Shown: one piece after another, positions 46,851 to 55,705 of the stretch | Numbering within the stretch: the first letter of the stretch is position 1 | How the letters are laid out: every line of letters starts with the position of its first letter | Source of the DNA: Pseudorhizobium banfieldiae | GTDB lineage: Bacteria; Pseudomonadota; Alphaproteobacteria; Rhizobiales; Rhizobiaceae | Direction of reading: 5' to 3' | NCBI RefSeq assembly: GCF_000967425.1 | Contig: NZ_FO082820.1 | Span: 4,085,501 to 4,149,500 of the forward strand | DNA: 64,000 nt | Notes under the pieces: model-generated | The model's database searches: none | The model's input: the letters and a program-made list of their open reading frames with translations, nothing else | Told to the model about the DNA's origin: nothing | Position numbers and translations under genes: made by a program

Positions 46851-47711
46851 ATGACATTGGACAGACGGCTCCACGCCTTCCGGGCGGATCTGGCAGACGA
46901 GGCCCTGCGGGGGCAGGTGGAGGCTGCGCGCTTCGTGACGGGCGTCCCCGCGCAGGTCGGCGTGCCAGTCGTGCCGTTGAGGCCTAGGCCGGATGCAGAC
47001 TGCGGCATAGATACCGAACTCCTGCTCGGCGAAGCAGTCCGCGTCTTCGAGCGGGCTGACGGCTGGGCATGGGTGCAGTCCTGCGAGGATGGCTATGTCG
47101 GGTATCTGCCGACGGACGTGCTGAAGGAGCCCGAGGAGGCGACGCACATCATCGGTGTCCAGCGCACCTTCCTCTACCCGGGCCCGGAACTGCGCCATCC
47201 TCCCGTCTTTTCCCTGTCCATGGGAAGTCGCGTCAGGATCGTGGGAGCGACGGAAACCCGCGGCACCGCATACCTCATCCTGCCCGACGGGACAGCACTC
47301 ATCAGATCCCACTGCCGGCCGCTCGCTGAGGCTCCTCCGGAAGACTACGTCGATGTCGCGGCGCGCTTCCTCGAGACGCCCTATCTCTGGGGTGGCCGCT
47401 CGGGTTTCGGCATCGATTGCTCCGCGCTCGTGCAGTTGTCGCTGATGATGGTCGGCCAGTCGGCGCCGCGTGATTCCGACATGCAGGCGGCGATCGGAAC
47501 GGAAATCACGAGGGAGGAGCTTCGCCGCGGCGACCTGGTTTTCTGGAAAGGCCATGTCGGCCTCATGGAGGATGCCGAGACACTTCTTCACGCCAATGGG
47601 CATACGATGACGGTGGCGCGGGAAAACCTCGATGCCGCGATCGAGCGGATAGGATGGCTCTACAGCCGTCCGACCGGCTTTCGCCGCCTCGCGCCGTTCA
47701 CGCGATCGTAA
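46851..47711 (+). CDS. NlpC/P60 peptidoglycan hydrolase with SH3 domains
   Basis: A 286-residue cell-wall peptidase of the gamma-D-glutamyl-diamino acid type. Two SH3-like parts (about 35-110 and 115-165) precede the NlpC/P60 domain with catalytic Cys in GFGIDCSALVQLS and His in GHVGLMEDAETLLHANGH. The ATG at 46851 is preceded by GGAAG and gives the common MTLDRRLHAF start; an ATG at 46839 is possible. No signal peptide is visible, as in other rhizobial members next to an M17 peptidase. Confidence 0.9.
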   Translation: MTLDRRLHAFRADLADEALRGQVEAARFVTGVPAQVGVPVVPLRPRPDADCGIDTELLLGEAVRVFERADGWAWVQSCEDGYVGYLPTDVLKEPEEATHIIGVQRTFLYPGPELRHPPVFSLSMGSRVRIVGATETRGTAYLILPDGTALIRSHCRPLAEAPPEDYVDVAARFLETPYLWGGRSGFGIDCSALVQLSLMMVGQSAPRDSDMQAAIGTEITREELRRGDLVFWKGHVGLMEDAETLLHANGHTMTVARENLDAAIERIGWLYSRPTGFRRLAPFTRS

Positions 47712-47773
47712 ACATGGCGGCGTGGCACCTATCGAATGAAGCGCCTATCTTTCCTTCGATTCGAGGGATGAAG

Positions 47774-48130
47774 ATGCTGAAACGCGCCTGGATATTGCCG
47801 CTTCTGATGCTGATCGCCATAGGTTTCGCAGCGCTCATGCCGGCCAGGGCCGCAGCCGACGACGAGTTCCGGCGCAAGCCGTTGAACGTCTACAAGGATC
47901 TCCCCGGCGTCGTTCCGGAAGAGGAGCGAGTCGCGCGCGACAGCTACAGCTGCACGACCAGCATTGAGGATGTCTATGTCGGGCGGGGGCGCTATGACAT
48001 CCTCTATGGCGATGTCGCACCGCGTCGGGTCTACCGATGCGAGAGCGAGAGCGGCCTCACCTATTCCGGCACCCGCCCGCCCAACACGCATTGGGTTCCC
48101 GGTCTCAATCCACTTCATCTGCCCGAATAG
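47774..48130 (+). CDS. Small secreted hypothetical protein
   Basis: A 118-residue protein with a signal peptide (MLKRAWILPLLMLIAIGFAALMPARA in outline, cut near ARA-AA) and a mature part that includes two Cys (YSCTTSI and YRCESES), probably a disulphide in the periplasm. The ATG at 47774 was chosen as GAGGG lies 6 bases upstream. I recognise no family. Confidence 0.65.
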   Translation: MLKRAWILPLLMLIAIGFAALMPARAAADDEFRRKPLNVYKDLPGVVPEEERVARDSYSCTTSIEDVYVGRGRYDILYGDVAPRRVYRCESESGLTYSGTRPPNTHWVPGLNPLHLPE

Positions 48131-48255
48131 GCAATCTTTTTGCCGCATCGCGCTTGCGGGCGACCTTATCTTGCGAAGTCGGGAAGGATCATTGACGCGG
48201 CGCCGGGCGTGCCCCACAACCATGACCTGACAGAGGCACGTCGGGGAGGAGACCG

Positions 48256-49419
48256 GTGTTCCACGCATCGATGAAATTTGCAATCGGAGAGGACGTCGAG
48301 GCTGTCCGCGAGACAGTCCACCGCTTCGCTCAGGAAAGGCTTGGCCCCCGCGCGGACGAGATTGATCGTACGAACGAGTTTCCGCGCGATCTCTGGCCGG
48401 AGCTTGGCGCCCTCGGCTTGCTCGGCATCACCGCCGATCCGGAAGTCGGGGGTTCGGGGCTGGGCTACCTTGCCCATGTCATTGCCGTTGAGGAAATCGC
48501 CCGCGCCTCGGCCTCCACGTCGTTGAGCTACGGCGCGCACTCGAACCTCTGCGTCAACCAGATCAACCGCAATGCTTCCCCTGACCAGAAAAGGCGTTAT
48601 CTGCCGAAGCTCTGCTCGGGCGAGTATGTCGGGGCGCTTGCTATGTCGGAGCCCGGCGCTGGTTCCGACGTCGTCTCGATGAAGCTGCGGGCAGAGAGGC
48701 GCGGCGACCTCTATGTGCTGAACGGCAGCAAGATGTGGATCACCAATGGCCCGGATGCCGATGTGCTGGTTGTCTACGCCAAGACCGACCCATCGGCGGG
48801 GGCCAAGGGCATCACGGCCTTTCTGGTGGAGAAGGGCTTCAAGGGCTTCTCCACGGCACAGAAGCTCGACAAGCTCGGCATGCGGGGGTCCAATACCTGC
48901 GAACTCGTGTTCTCCGAGTGCGAGGTCCCGGCCGAAAATGTCATGGGAGCCGAAGGAGAAGGCGTCCGTATCCTCATGTCCGGCCTCGACTACGAGCGCG
49001 TCGTGCTCGCCGGCATTGGAGTCGGGATCATGCACGCCTGCCTCGACGTGGTGATGCCCTACGTCCACGAACGCAAGCAGTTCGGTCAGGCGATCGGCGA
49101 ATTCCAGCTGATCCAGGCGAAGATCGCCGACATGTACACCGCCATGAATTCCGCGCGGGCCTATGTCTACGCCGTCGCGGCCGCCTGCGATCGTGGCGAG
49201 GTCACCCGCCAGGATGCAGCCGCCTGCTGCCTCTACGCATCCGAGCAGGCCACGCAACAGGCGCTTCAGGCCATCCAGGTTCTCGGCGGCAATGGCTACA
49301 TCAACGACAACCCCACCGGCCGCCTGCTGCGGGACGCGAAGCTGATGGAGATCGGTGCCGGTACGTCCGAAATTCGCCGCGTGCTGATCGGTCGGGAGCT
49401 CTTCCGCGAAACTGCCTGA
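48256..49419 (+). CDS. ivd: Isovaleryl-CoA dehydrogenase
   Basis: FAD acyl-CoA dehydrogenase of leucine breakdown, converting isovaleryl-CoA to 3-methylcrotonyl-CoA. It has 387 residues. Signatures are [13 protein letters not shown] (FAD site), the catalytic-base region [13 protein letters not shown] with Glu in the position typical of isovaleryl enzymes, and [21 protein letters not shown] near the C-terminus. The GTG start has GGGGAGGA upstream; ATG 48271 is an alternative. The other leucine genes (liu set) are not in the window. Confidence 0.92.
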   Translation: MFHASMKFAIGEDVEAVRETVHRFAQERLGPRADEIDRTNEFPRDLWPELGALGLLGITADPEVGGSGLGYLAHVIAVEEIARASASTSLSYGAHSNLCVNQINRNASPDQKRRYLPKLCSGEYVGALAMSEPGAGSDVVSMKLRAERRGDLYVLNGSKMWITNGPDADVLVVYAKTDPSAGAKGITAFLVEKGFKGFSTAQKLDKLGMRGSNTCELVFSECEVPAENVMGAEGEGVRILMSGLDYERVVLAGIGVGIMHACLDVVMPYVHERKQFGQAIGEFQLIQAKIADMYTAMNSARAYVYAVAAACDRGEVTRQDAAACCLYASEQATQQALQAIQVLGGNGYINDNPTGRLLRDAKLMEIGAGTSEIRRVLIGRELFRETA

Positions 49420-49593
49420 CGCAACTGCTCGCTGCATGGGATCTCGGGCAACCGGCATATGAAGTTGCCTAAGGTGGCCATTTCCGCAGAAGAAATGGCT
49501 TGTGTATACCGCCGGCATCGCCGATGACTGTCGTGCGCCGGCGGGGTCCTAAAGCATCCCCGACGGCTGAAGTCGTGTCCGCGAGGAGGTAGC

Positions 49594-50370
49594 ATGTCCA
49601 CGAAGCTCATCATTCCCGACCTTTCCGAAAAAGCCGTTCTGATCACCGGCGCCTCGACCGGAATCGGTGCGGCGCTGGCCCGGGAGTTCGCCGCGCAGGG
49701 GGCGCTTGTCGGCCTTCACTACAATGCAAGCGTAGACGCCGCGAAGGCGCTGGCGGCGGAGATCGAGGCAGCCGGGGGAAAGGTTTACCTGGTCCGCGGC
49801 GATGCATCGAAGTCCGGAGAGATGGCCCGCGTGGTCGAGGAGACGGCGGACGCCTTCGGTCGCCTCGACGGGCTCGTCAACAATGCCGGTGGCATGGTCG
49901 CGCGCGTGGCCTATGCTGAGATGACGGACGAGCATTATGACGCGGTGATGGCCCTCAACGCGCGTTCCGTCCTGGCGGCGTCCACCGCCGCGATACCGCA
50001 CCTGAAGAAGAATGGTGGTTTCATCATCAACACAACCTCCATCGCTGCCCGTAACGGCGCGTCGAACGGGGCCGGCATCTATGGCTCGTCGAAGGCCTTC
50101 GTCTCCAACGTGACGCGGGGCATGGCGAAGGAATTGATTCCGTTCGGGATCCGCGTCAACGGCGTGGCGCCGGGCACCATCACCACGCCCTTCCACGAGC
50201 GCTACTCTACCCCCCAGCACCTGCAGGCGGCGCTGGCGACCATTCCGCAGGGCCGCCTTGGCATAGCCGAGGACTGCGTTGGCGCGTACCTCTTCCTCGC
50301 CTCCGAAAAACTGTCCGGCTACATCATCGGGCAGGTCATCGAGGTCAATGGCGGGCAACTGATGCCGTGA
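49594..50370 (+). CDS. SDR-family oxidoreductase
   Basis: A 258-residue classical short-chain dehydrogenase. The cofactor loop is TGASTGIG (about 18-25), with NNAGG after it; the catalytic Ser, Tyr and Lys are in NTTSIAAR and YGSSK. The C-terminus GQVIEVNGGQLM is typical. Arg or polar residues after the second strand (HYNAS) suggest NADP use, but this is weak. The substrate is unknown. GCGAGGAGG lies upstream of the ATG. Confidence 0.88.
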   Translation: MSTKLIIPDLSEKAVLITGASTGIGAALAREFAAQGALVGLHYNASVDAAKALAAEIEAAGGKVYLVRGDASKSGEMARVVEETADAFGRLDGLVNNAGGMVARVAYAEMTDEHYDAVMALNARSVLAASTAAIPHLKKNGGFIINTTSIAARNGASNGAGIYGSSKAFVSNVTRGMAKELIPFGIRVNGVAPGTITTPFHERYSTPQHLQAALATIPQGRLGIAEDCVGAYLFLASEKLSGYIIGQVIEVNGGQLMP

Positions 50371-50411
50371 GACAGGTGGTGCTGGCGCACTGCCACGCCA
50401 CCGAAGGCAAT

Positions 50412-50436
50412 GGCGGCCGCTGACTGTGCGGCCGCC
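50412..50436. terminator. GC-rich hairpin between convergent SDR and siderophore genes
   Basis: GGCGGCCGC (50412-50420) pairs perfectly with GCGGCCGCC (50428-50436) across 7 bases. It sits between the two convergent stop codons and could serve both directions, but has no T run. Confidence 0.5.
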
Positions 50437-50460
50437 GGACTGGTGACGCAGCTGGTCGCC

Positions 50461-51519
50461 TCAGTTGCGCTCCCAGTACCAGGCGGCATACATCATCTTC
50501 CGGTCGTGCCCGCGGCTCTTGAGAAACTTCCGGATCGAGCGGACGTCCTCCTTTTCGCAGGCCACCCAGACGAATGTCTGGCCCTCGGTATTGGCGATTG
50601 CTTCCTTGCCCGCCTCCGCCAGCACGTTGGTAGAGCCGGCGACATAGCTGTTCCGGTGCAGCCATCGGATATCGATGGAGCCGGAGGTCGCAAGCGGTTG
50701 TTCTTCCGCCGCATCGGCCACCTCGATGATCGCCTTCATCCGGGTCGTGGAGGGGACCTCCTCGGCGATGCGGGCAATTGCCGGCAGGGCGCTTTCGTCG
50801 CCGACGAACAGAATGGAGTTCGCAGTAGGAGCATCACCGCCACCAGGTCCCAACAGGCCAACGAGTTGTCCGGGTTCTGCGTCGCGGGCGAAATCGGCAC
50901 CGGGAGTGGCGACGCCATCTGCGGGGTGCTGCAGGAAGTCGATCCACAACTCGCGCCGGTCCCTGTCGACCCGTCGGATCGTATAGACCCGGACCAGAAG
51001 CTCGTCGTCTCCCTCCGGCCAGGCAACCCGGCCGTTTTCCTGCAGGCCCGGCCAGACCGGCGCCCGCCCCTTTGGCGGCACCAGGATGCGGACATGCATG
51101 TCGCCGCCTGTGAACGGTTCGATATCGGGGCAGGAAAACCTGACGCGACGCATGTGGGGCGTGACGTCCTCGGCGGAGATGACGGTCACCTCGTGGATGT
51201 TCGGTAGCCGGGCGAGGGTGGTGGGGTTTGACCAGGTCAGCTCCAGCGGGTCGTCACCGGCGAAGTAGAACAGGTGTTCGGCGAGCATGACGCGGGTACC
51301 CTGCAGCGTTTCCTCGGTGGTGCAGGCAAGATCGATCAGCAGCTTTCCGTCCTTGAGACGGATGCCGGCCGTGCCGTCCTCGTTCTTAAGGACGACGAGG
51401 TCGCCGTCGCGCTGGACTTCCGAATGTTCGATGAAGTGCTCGCAGACTTCCTCGAGCATGCCGAAGGCGTCCTTCGGCAGCGCAACGCCGGAGAGTTTGA
51501 ACTGCTGGGCTGCATTCAT
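50461..51519 (-). CDS. Possible separate siderophore-interacting protein from internal start
   Basis: The same frame as the fusion, starting at an in-frame ATG (MNAAQQFKLSGVAL). AAAAGGAAGA lies 7 bases upstream, a better ribosome site than chance would give. The product would be 352 residues: DUF2218 (about 1-95), FAD_binding_9 (about 105-225) and SIP domain (about 235-350). This is the usual length of the stand-alone family, so the locus may once have had two genes. Confidence 0.55.
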   Translation of the reverse strand: MNAAQQFKLSGVALPKDAFGMLEEVCEHFIEHSEVQRDGDLVVLKNEDGTAGIRLKDGKLLIDLACTTEETLQGTRVMLAEHLFYFAGDDPLELTWSNPTTLARLPNIHEVTVISAEDVTPHMRRVRFSCPDIEPFTGGDMHVRILVPPKGRAPVWPGLQENGRVAWPEGDDELLVRVYTIRRVDRDRRELWIDFLQHPADGVATPGADFARDAEPGQLVGLLGPGGGDAPTANSILFVGDESALPAIARIAEEVPSTTRMKAIIEVADAAEEQPLATSGSIDIRWLHRNSYVAGSTNVLAEAGKEAIANTEGQTFVWVACEKEDVRSIRKFLKSRGHDRKMMYAAWYWERN

Positions 51520-52383
51520 GAATGGTCTTCCTTTTGAGGATTGTCGCTTGAGTATGGGAGGGGGGGCTCCAGTGCCGGTCGGCTCCGCCGTCACCCTGTG
51601 ACGGCCGATCGGCAACATGATGGGACGTCCCGAGATCGGATCGGAAATGATGCGGCTGTCCAAGCCGAAGACGTGGCGAACGGTCTCTTCCGTCAAGACC
51701 TCTTCCGCAGGTCCGCAAACATGCAGGCGCCCTAGCGCCATGGCAACGAGATGATCCGCGTACCGCGCCGCCAGGTTGAGGTCGTGCAGGACCATCACGA
51801 TCGTCGTGCCGCGCGAGTGGTTGAGGTCGGTGAGAAGATCGAGAACCTCGATCTGGTGGCTGACGTCCAGGAAGGTCGTCGGCTCGTCGAGCAGGAGCAG
51901 GTCTGTCCGCTGCGCGAGCGCCATGGCGATCCACACCCGTTGCCGCTGCCCGCCCGAAAGCTCGTCCACGGGTCGTTCGGCGAGCCCGACCGTCTTCGTC
52001 ATCTCCAGCGCCGCCGCAACCGCCTCGTCGTCGCCGCGGCTCCAGCGCGAGAACATGCCCTGGTGAGGATGTCGGCCCCGGCCCACGAGATCGGCTACGG
52101 TGATGCCCTCGGGGGCGATAGGCGATTGCGGCAGGAGGCCAAGCGTCTTTGCCAGCTGCCGCGGCGGCATGTGGTGGATCGACTTACCATCGAGAAGGAC
52201 CTGCCCGTTCTGGGGCGAAAGAAGCCGGGACATTGCGCGCAGCAGGGTGGATTTCCCGCAGGCGTTGGCACCGACGATTGCAGTGATCCGGCCGGGAGGT
52301 ACGTCCAGGTCCAGGCCGTCCAGAACGGCGGTATCGCCGTAACCGGCGGAGAGGGCTTTGGCAGCCAGGGTGTGAGTGGTCAT
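50461..52383 (-). CDS. Fused siderophore ABC ATPase (FecE-like) and siderophore-interacting reductase
   Basis: One open frame of 640 residues joining two normally separate proteins. Residues 1-270 are a FecE/FhuC-type ATPase: Walker A GANACGKST, signature LSGGQRQRV, Walker B LLLLDEPTTFLD. A Pro/Gly-rich linker (about 270-288) has no stop. Residues 289 on are a DUF2218 domain then an FAD-binding siderophore-interacting protein (ViuB-like; RVYTIRR and the GDESALPA NAD(P) region). It could couple ferric-siderophore import with iron release. An internal start at 51519 with AAAAGGAAG upstream could also give a separate reductase. It overlaps the permease gene by 4 bases. Confidence 0.85.
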   Translation of the reverse strand: MTTHTLAAKALSAGYGDTAVLDGLDLDVPPGRITAIVGANACGKSTLLRAMSRLLSPQNGQVLLDGKSIHHMPPRQLAKTLGLLPQSPIAPEGITVADLVGRGRHPHQGMFSRWSRGDDEAVAAALEMTKTVGLAERPVDELSGGQRQRVWIAMALAQRTDLLLLDEPTTFLDVSHQIEVLDLLTDLNHSRGTTIVMVLHDLNLAARYADHLVAMALGRLHVCGPAEEVLTEETVRHVFGLDSRIISDPISGRPIMLPIGRHRVTAEPTGTGAPPPILKRQSSKGRPFMNAAQQFKLSGVALPKDAFGMLEEVCEHFIEHSEVQRDGDLVVLKNEDGTAGIRLKDGKLLIDLACTTEETLQGTRVMLAEHLFYFAGDDPLELTWSNPTTLARLPNIHEVTVISAEDVTPHMRRVRFSCPDIEPFTGGDMHVRILVPPKGRAPVWPGLQENGRVAWPEGDDELLVRVYTIRRVDRDRRELWIDFLQHPADGVATPGADFARDAEPGQLVGLLGPGGGDAPTANSILFVGDESALPAIARIAEEVPSTTRMKAIIEVADAAEEQPLATSGSIDIRWLHRNSYVAGSTNVLAEAGKEAIANTEGQTFVWVACEKEDVRSIRKFLKSRGHDRKMMYAAWYWERN

Positions 52384-53420
52384 AGGGACCCTCCGCTGCG
52401 ATTGACGCGTATGATGAGGTAGATCAGGTAGGGCGCTCCGAGTGCACCGGTCACGACCCCCACCGGATAACGGCTGGGCAGCAGGAACTGCCCCGCATAG
52501 TCAGCGAGCATCACGAGGACTGCCCCGGCAAGGGCGGCCGGCAATAGTATGGACCCGTTTCCGCCGACAAGACGGGCCGCGATGGATCCCGCCAGGAAGG
52601 CGACGAAGGACACCGGTCCGGCCACTGCGGTTGCGACGGCGATGACGCCCACCGCCGCGATCATGACGATGATGCGGGTGGCGGTCACGTTCGTCCCGAG
52701 TGCGGCAGCTGTATCGTCCCCGAGCCTCAGTGTGTCGAGGTCGCGGGCACGGCTGAGCAGGAGTCCGCCGAAGAGGAAAAGCGCGACCAGCAACGGCGGA
52801 GCCTGACTAGTCTGCGTGCCGTTCAGGCTTCCGGCTAGCCACCGCATGGCCTCCTGAAGGCTCCAGGCAGGCGCGCGCGAAAGCGTGTAGGCGATGAAGC
52901 TCTCCAGCATTGCGGCAACGCCGATGCCGATCAGGATCAGCCGCGTTCCCGCCACGCCGTCCCGGAAGGAGAGGCCGTAGATGGCCATGGCGACGCCTAG
53001 GGCGGCAACCACCGCGAACACCGAGACGGCCGGACCGTTCATCTGCAGGACGACGATCGCAAAGACGGCCGCCGAGCTGGCGCCGAGGTTGATGCCGATG
53101 ATATCGGGGCTGGCGAGAGGATTGCGAAGCATGATCTGGAAAGCAGCTCCCCCCAGGCCGAAGCTCAGCCCGGTCAGCACGGCAAGCACTGCCCGGGGCA
53201 GCCGTAACTGCCCTACGGTGAAGCTTGCCCCCTGAACCTCCTCGCCGAACAGCACCCGGAGGACCTCGCCGGGCGGCGTGAAAGTCTGTCCGAACATGAG
53301 CGTCAGGGCAAAAAGCAGCACGATCAGGGTGAGGAGCGAGCCGATCACCAGTCGCCGCCGCCGCATGCGGCTCACGCGCCCGTTCCAGACGATGTCGATC
53401 GAAGATGCCTGCATGGTCAC
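52380..53420 (-). CDS. Ferric-siderophore ABC transporter permease 2 (FecD-like)
   Basis: Inner-membrane permease of the FecCD family, 346 residues with about nine or ten hydrophobic helices. Family features are LRLPRAVLAVLTGLSFGLGG, NPLASPDIIGINLGAS and SVGGNG-like VGGNGSILLP with the coupling region near VGVVTGALGAPYLIYLI. It starts at a GTG in a GTGA overlap with the previous gene; an ATG two codons later is possible. Confidence 0.93.
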   Translation of the reverse strand: MTMQASSIDIVWNGRVSRMRRRRLVIGSLLTLIVLLFALTLMFGQTFTPPGEVLRVLFGEEVQGASFTVGQLRLPRAVLAVLTGLSFGLGGAAFQIMLRNPLASPDIIGINLGASSAAVFAIVVLQMNGPAVSVFAVVAALGVAMAIYGLSFRDGVAGTRLILIGIGVAAMLESFIAYTLSRAPAWSLQEAMRWLAGSLNGTQTSQAPPLLVALFLFGGLLLSRARDLDTLRLGDDTAAALGTNVTATRIIVMIAAVGVIAVATAVAGPVSFVAFLAGSIAARLVGGNGSILLPAALAGAVLVMLADYAGQFLLPSRYPVGVVTGALGAPYLIYLIIRVNRSGGSL

Positions 53421-54421
53421 AGTTCGCGAACCCGTTGCCGCCTGACGATCCAGATGAAGAAGGGCGCGCCGATGAAGGCTGTGACAACGCCGACCTCCAA
53501 CTCGTTGGGGCGGGCGATGATGCGGCCCATCACGTCCGCCGCAAGGAGCAGGCAGGCCCCTGCAAGTGCCGAGAAGGGCAGCAGCCAGCGGTGGTCAACG
53601 CCGACCAGCAGGCGGCAGAGATGCGGCACGACGAGCCCGACGAACCCGATCGGTCCACACACGGCGGTGGTGGCGCCGCACAGGAGGATTGCCGAGAGCG
53701 CTGCGGTGGCGCGTGCCAGGGCGACGCGCTCGCCAAGGCCCGTTGCCATCTCGTCGCCGAGCGCCAGGGAATTCAGTCGCCGCGCCGAGAGGAGGGCGAG
53801 GAGCACACCGCCAACAAGGAAGGGCGTGACTTCACCGATGGCGCCGAAGGTTGCCCCGCCGACGCCGCCGATCCGCCAGGACTGGATGCCTCCGGCAATG
53901 TCCGCGCGTGGCAGGATGATCGCCACGACCAGCGATGCGAAGGCGATGGATGTCGCCACACCGGCAAGGGCAAGCTTGAGCGGCGTCGCGCCGCCACGAC
54001 CGAGTGAGCCGATGCTGTAGACGAAGACCGCGGTGACACCTGCTCCAAGGATCGCGACCCAGATGAAGGCCTGTGAGGAGGTGATGCCGAACCATGCGAC
54101 CCCAACCACGACAGCGAGTGATGCACCGAGGTTGACGCCCAGGATCCCCGGATCCGCGAGCGGGTTGCGGGTGACGCCCTGCATGATGGCTCCGGCCAGT
54201 CCCAGGGCAACCCCGGCCGCGCCTGCCAGAAGGGTGCGCGGAATGCGCACAGCCACCGCCGCCTGGTCGATCGTCCCGCTGGCGCCGCCCAGCGCGGCCA
54301 CGACATCGCTCCAGCCGACGGATCGGGTGCCGACCGCGACGGAGAGGCCAAGCAGCAGCGTGAGGCCAGCGACGACCGTCGCCAGCCAGAGCAGTCGCAT
54401 CCCCTCCGCGCCCGTCGTCAT
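53417..54421 (-). CDS. Ferric-siderophore ABC transporter permease 1 (FecC-like)
   Basis: The partner permease, 334 residues. It shows the same order of helices with VRIPRTLLAGAAGVALGLAG, NPLADPGILGVNLGAS, VGLVVPHLCRLLVG and the closing VGVVTAFIGAPFFIWI. Overlaps of 4 bases with both neighbours show a tightly coupled operon: binding protein, permease, permease, ATPase-reductase. Confidence 0.93.
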   Translation of the reverse strand: MTTGAEGMRLLWLATVVAGLTLLLGLSVAVGTRSVGWSDVVAALGGASGTIDQAAVAVRIPRTLLAGAAGVALGLAGAIMQGVTRNPLADPGILGVNLGASLAVVVGVAWFGITSSQAFIWVAILGAGVTAVFVYSIGSLGRGGATPLKLALAGVATSIAFASLVVAIILPRADIAGGIQSWRIGGVGGATFGAIGEVTPFLVGGVLLALLSARRLNSLALGDEMATGLGERVALARATAALSAILLCGATTAVCGPIGFVGLVVPHLCRLLVGVDHRWLLPFSALAGACLLLAADVMGRIIARPNELEVGVVTAFIGAPFFIWIVRRQRVREL

Positions 54422-55407
54422 TCTGTTTTTGCTGCTGCCTCTGCCAGCAGCTCTACGTAATCATCGAGAACCCAGCCTATGGAGAGCGGCGTGGGGTTGG
54501 CTGCGGTGCCGAGGGGATTTCGCCCCAGCATGACGATCGCGTCATGGGCGACCGCCGGCATTCTCGACATCAGCGGATCGGCCGCCAGCGCTTTCTTCAG
54601 ATCCTCGCCGCCATAGGTGACGATGATGTCGACATCATCGAAGGCATCGATCTTCTCTGCGCTGATGCCGCCGGAGAACTGGCCGGGACGGGAGGCCTCC
54701 GCCACGCTACTGGGCATGCTCAGGCCAAGGTCCTGGAAGAACTTCACCCGCGTGTCGTTGGTCGTATAGAAATTGATGACGCTAAGGTTGGTCATGTCCA
54801 GATGAGTAACGAACATTGCCGACTTGCCCTCGAGTTCAGGATGCTCGCTCCTAGCCTTCGCGATGTCGGCCTCGATTCGCTCGATCAGCGCCTGTCCTTC
54901 CTCCTTCATGCCGAGGCCGGCGCTGTTGAAGCGGATCATCTCCCGCCAGTCGGTCGCCCAAGGCGCTTCCGGATAGGCGATGACCGGCGCGATCTGGCTC
55001 AGCGTCTCGTAGTCTGCCTTCGACAGACCGGAGTAGGCGGCGAGGATCACATCGGGATTGGTGGCGGCCACGCTCTCGAAATCGATCCCGTCGCCCTCGT
55101 CGAACAGTACGGGCGTCTCTGCTTCTAGCTCTTCCAGCCTCTTTTCTACCCAGGGAAGCAGCCCGTCGCCGTTATCGTCGCCGAAATTGGCTGCGGCAAA
55201 TCCGACAGGAACGATGCCGAGCGCCAGCGGAACTTCGTGGTTCGCCCAGGCGACGGTCGCCACACGTTCAGGCTTGCTGGCAATGGTGGTCGTACCGAAC
55301 GCATGCTTGACGGTGATCGGATACCCCGACTGCTGGGCCGACGCCCCAGTGGCGGACAGCGGGCAGGACGCAATCGCGAGTGCGGACAGGAGAACGAAGC
55401 GCAGCAA
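54418..55407 (-). CDS. Ferric-siderophore ABC transporter substrate-binding protein
   Basis: Periplasmic receptor of the FecB/FepB (PBP class III) type, 329 residues. Signal peptide about 1-24 (cut near ASA-QQ); then TVKHAFGTTTIASKPERVA, a standard N-terminus of this family, and NPDVILAAYSGLSKADYETL around the ligand cleft. It begins at TTG with AAGGAG 11 bases upstream. It leads the uptake operon and is divergent from the TonB-dependent receptor. Confidence 0.92.
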   Translation of the reverse strand: MLRFVLLSALAIASCPLSATGASAQQSGYPITVKHAFGTTTIASKPERVATVAWANHEVPLALGIVPVGFAAANFGDDNGDGLLPWVEKRLEELEAETPVLFDEGDGIDFESVAATNPDVILAAYSGLSKADYETLSQIAPVIAYPEAPWATDWREMIRFNSAGLGMKEEGQALIERIEADIAKARSEHPELEGKSAMFVTHLDMTNLSVINFYTTNDTRVKFFQDLGLSMPSSVAEASRPGQFSGGISAEKIDAFDDVDIIVTYGGEDLKKALAADPLMSRMPAVAHDAIVMLGRNPLGTAANPTPLSIGWVLDDYVELLAEAAAKTE

Positions 55408-55705
55408 CGGGGGAGATACTCCTTGGCGATAACTGGAGTTTCCGTGTCAGCTTAGATTGCATCCGTCAAGTCCTCCGCAGGCTTCTCTCCATGCCCGGCG
55501 GAAGTTTCCGGCGCTTCGTACAAGACCGGAGGAATCAACAATACTGGATTAAAGATATCAAGTTATGGGCGGATGAGGTACAGGCCGATCGCTGCCGCCC
55601 GCCGGGGTTTCGAGGGGGAACTCATGCAGGCCGTAGATGCAGCTCGTATCAACCGGCTGCTGCTGCGGCCGGCTCCAGCAACATAGTGATCAGTTTTCGG
55701 GTTGA
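55408..55705. promoter_or_regulatory. Divergent control region of the siderophore uptake genes
   Basis: A 298-bp gap between the binding-protein and receptor genes, which probably holds promoters in both directions and the AraC-type and iron-responsive sites. An AT-richer stretch lies at 55540-55565. I could not find a clear TGA-N9-TCA iron-responsive operator or a Fur-like palindrome by eye. Confidence 0.4.
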
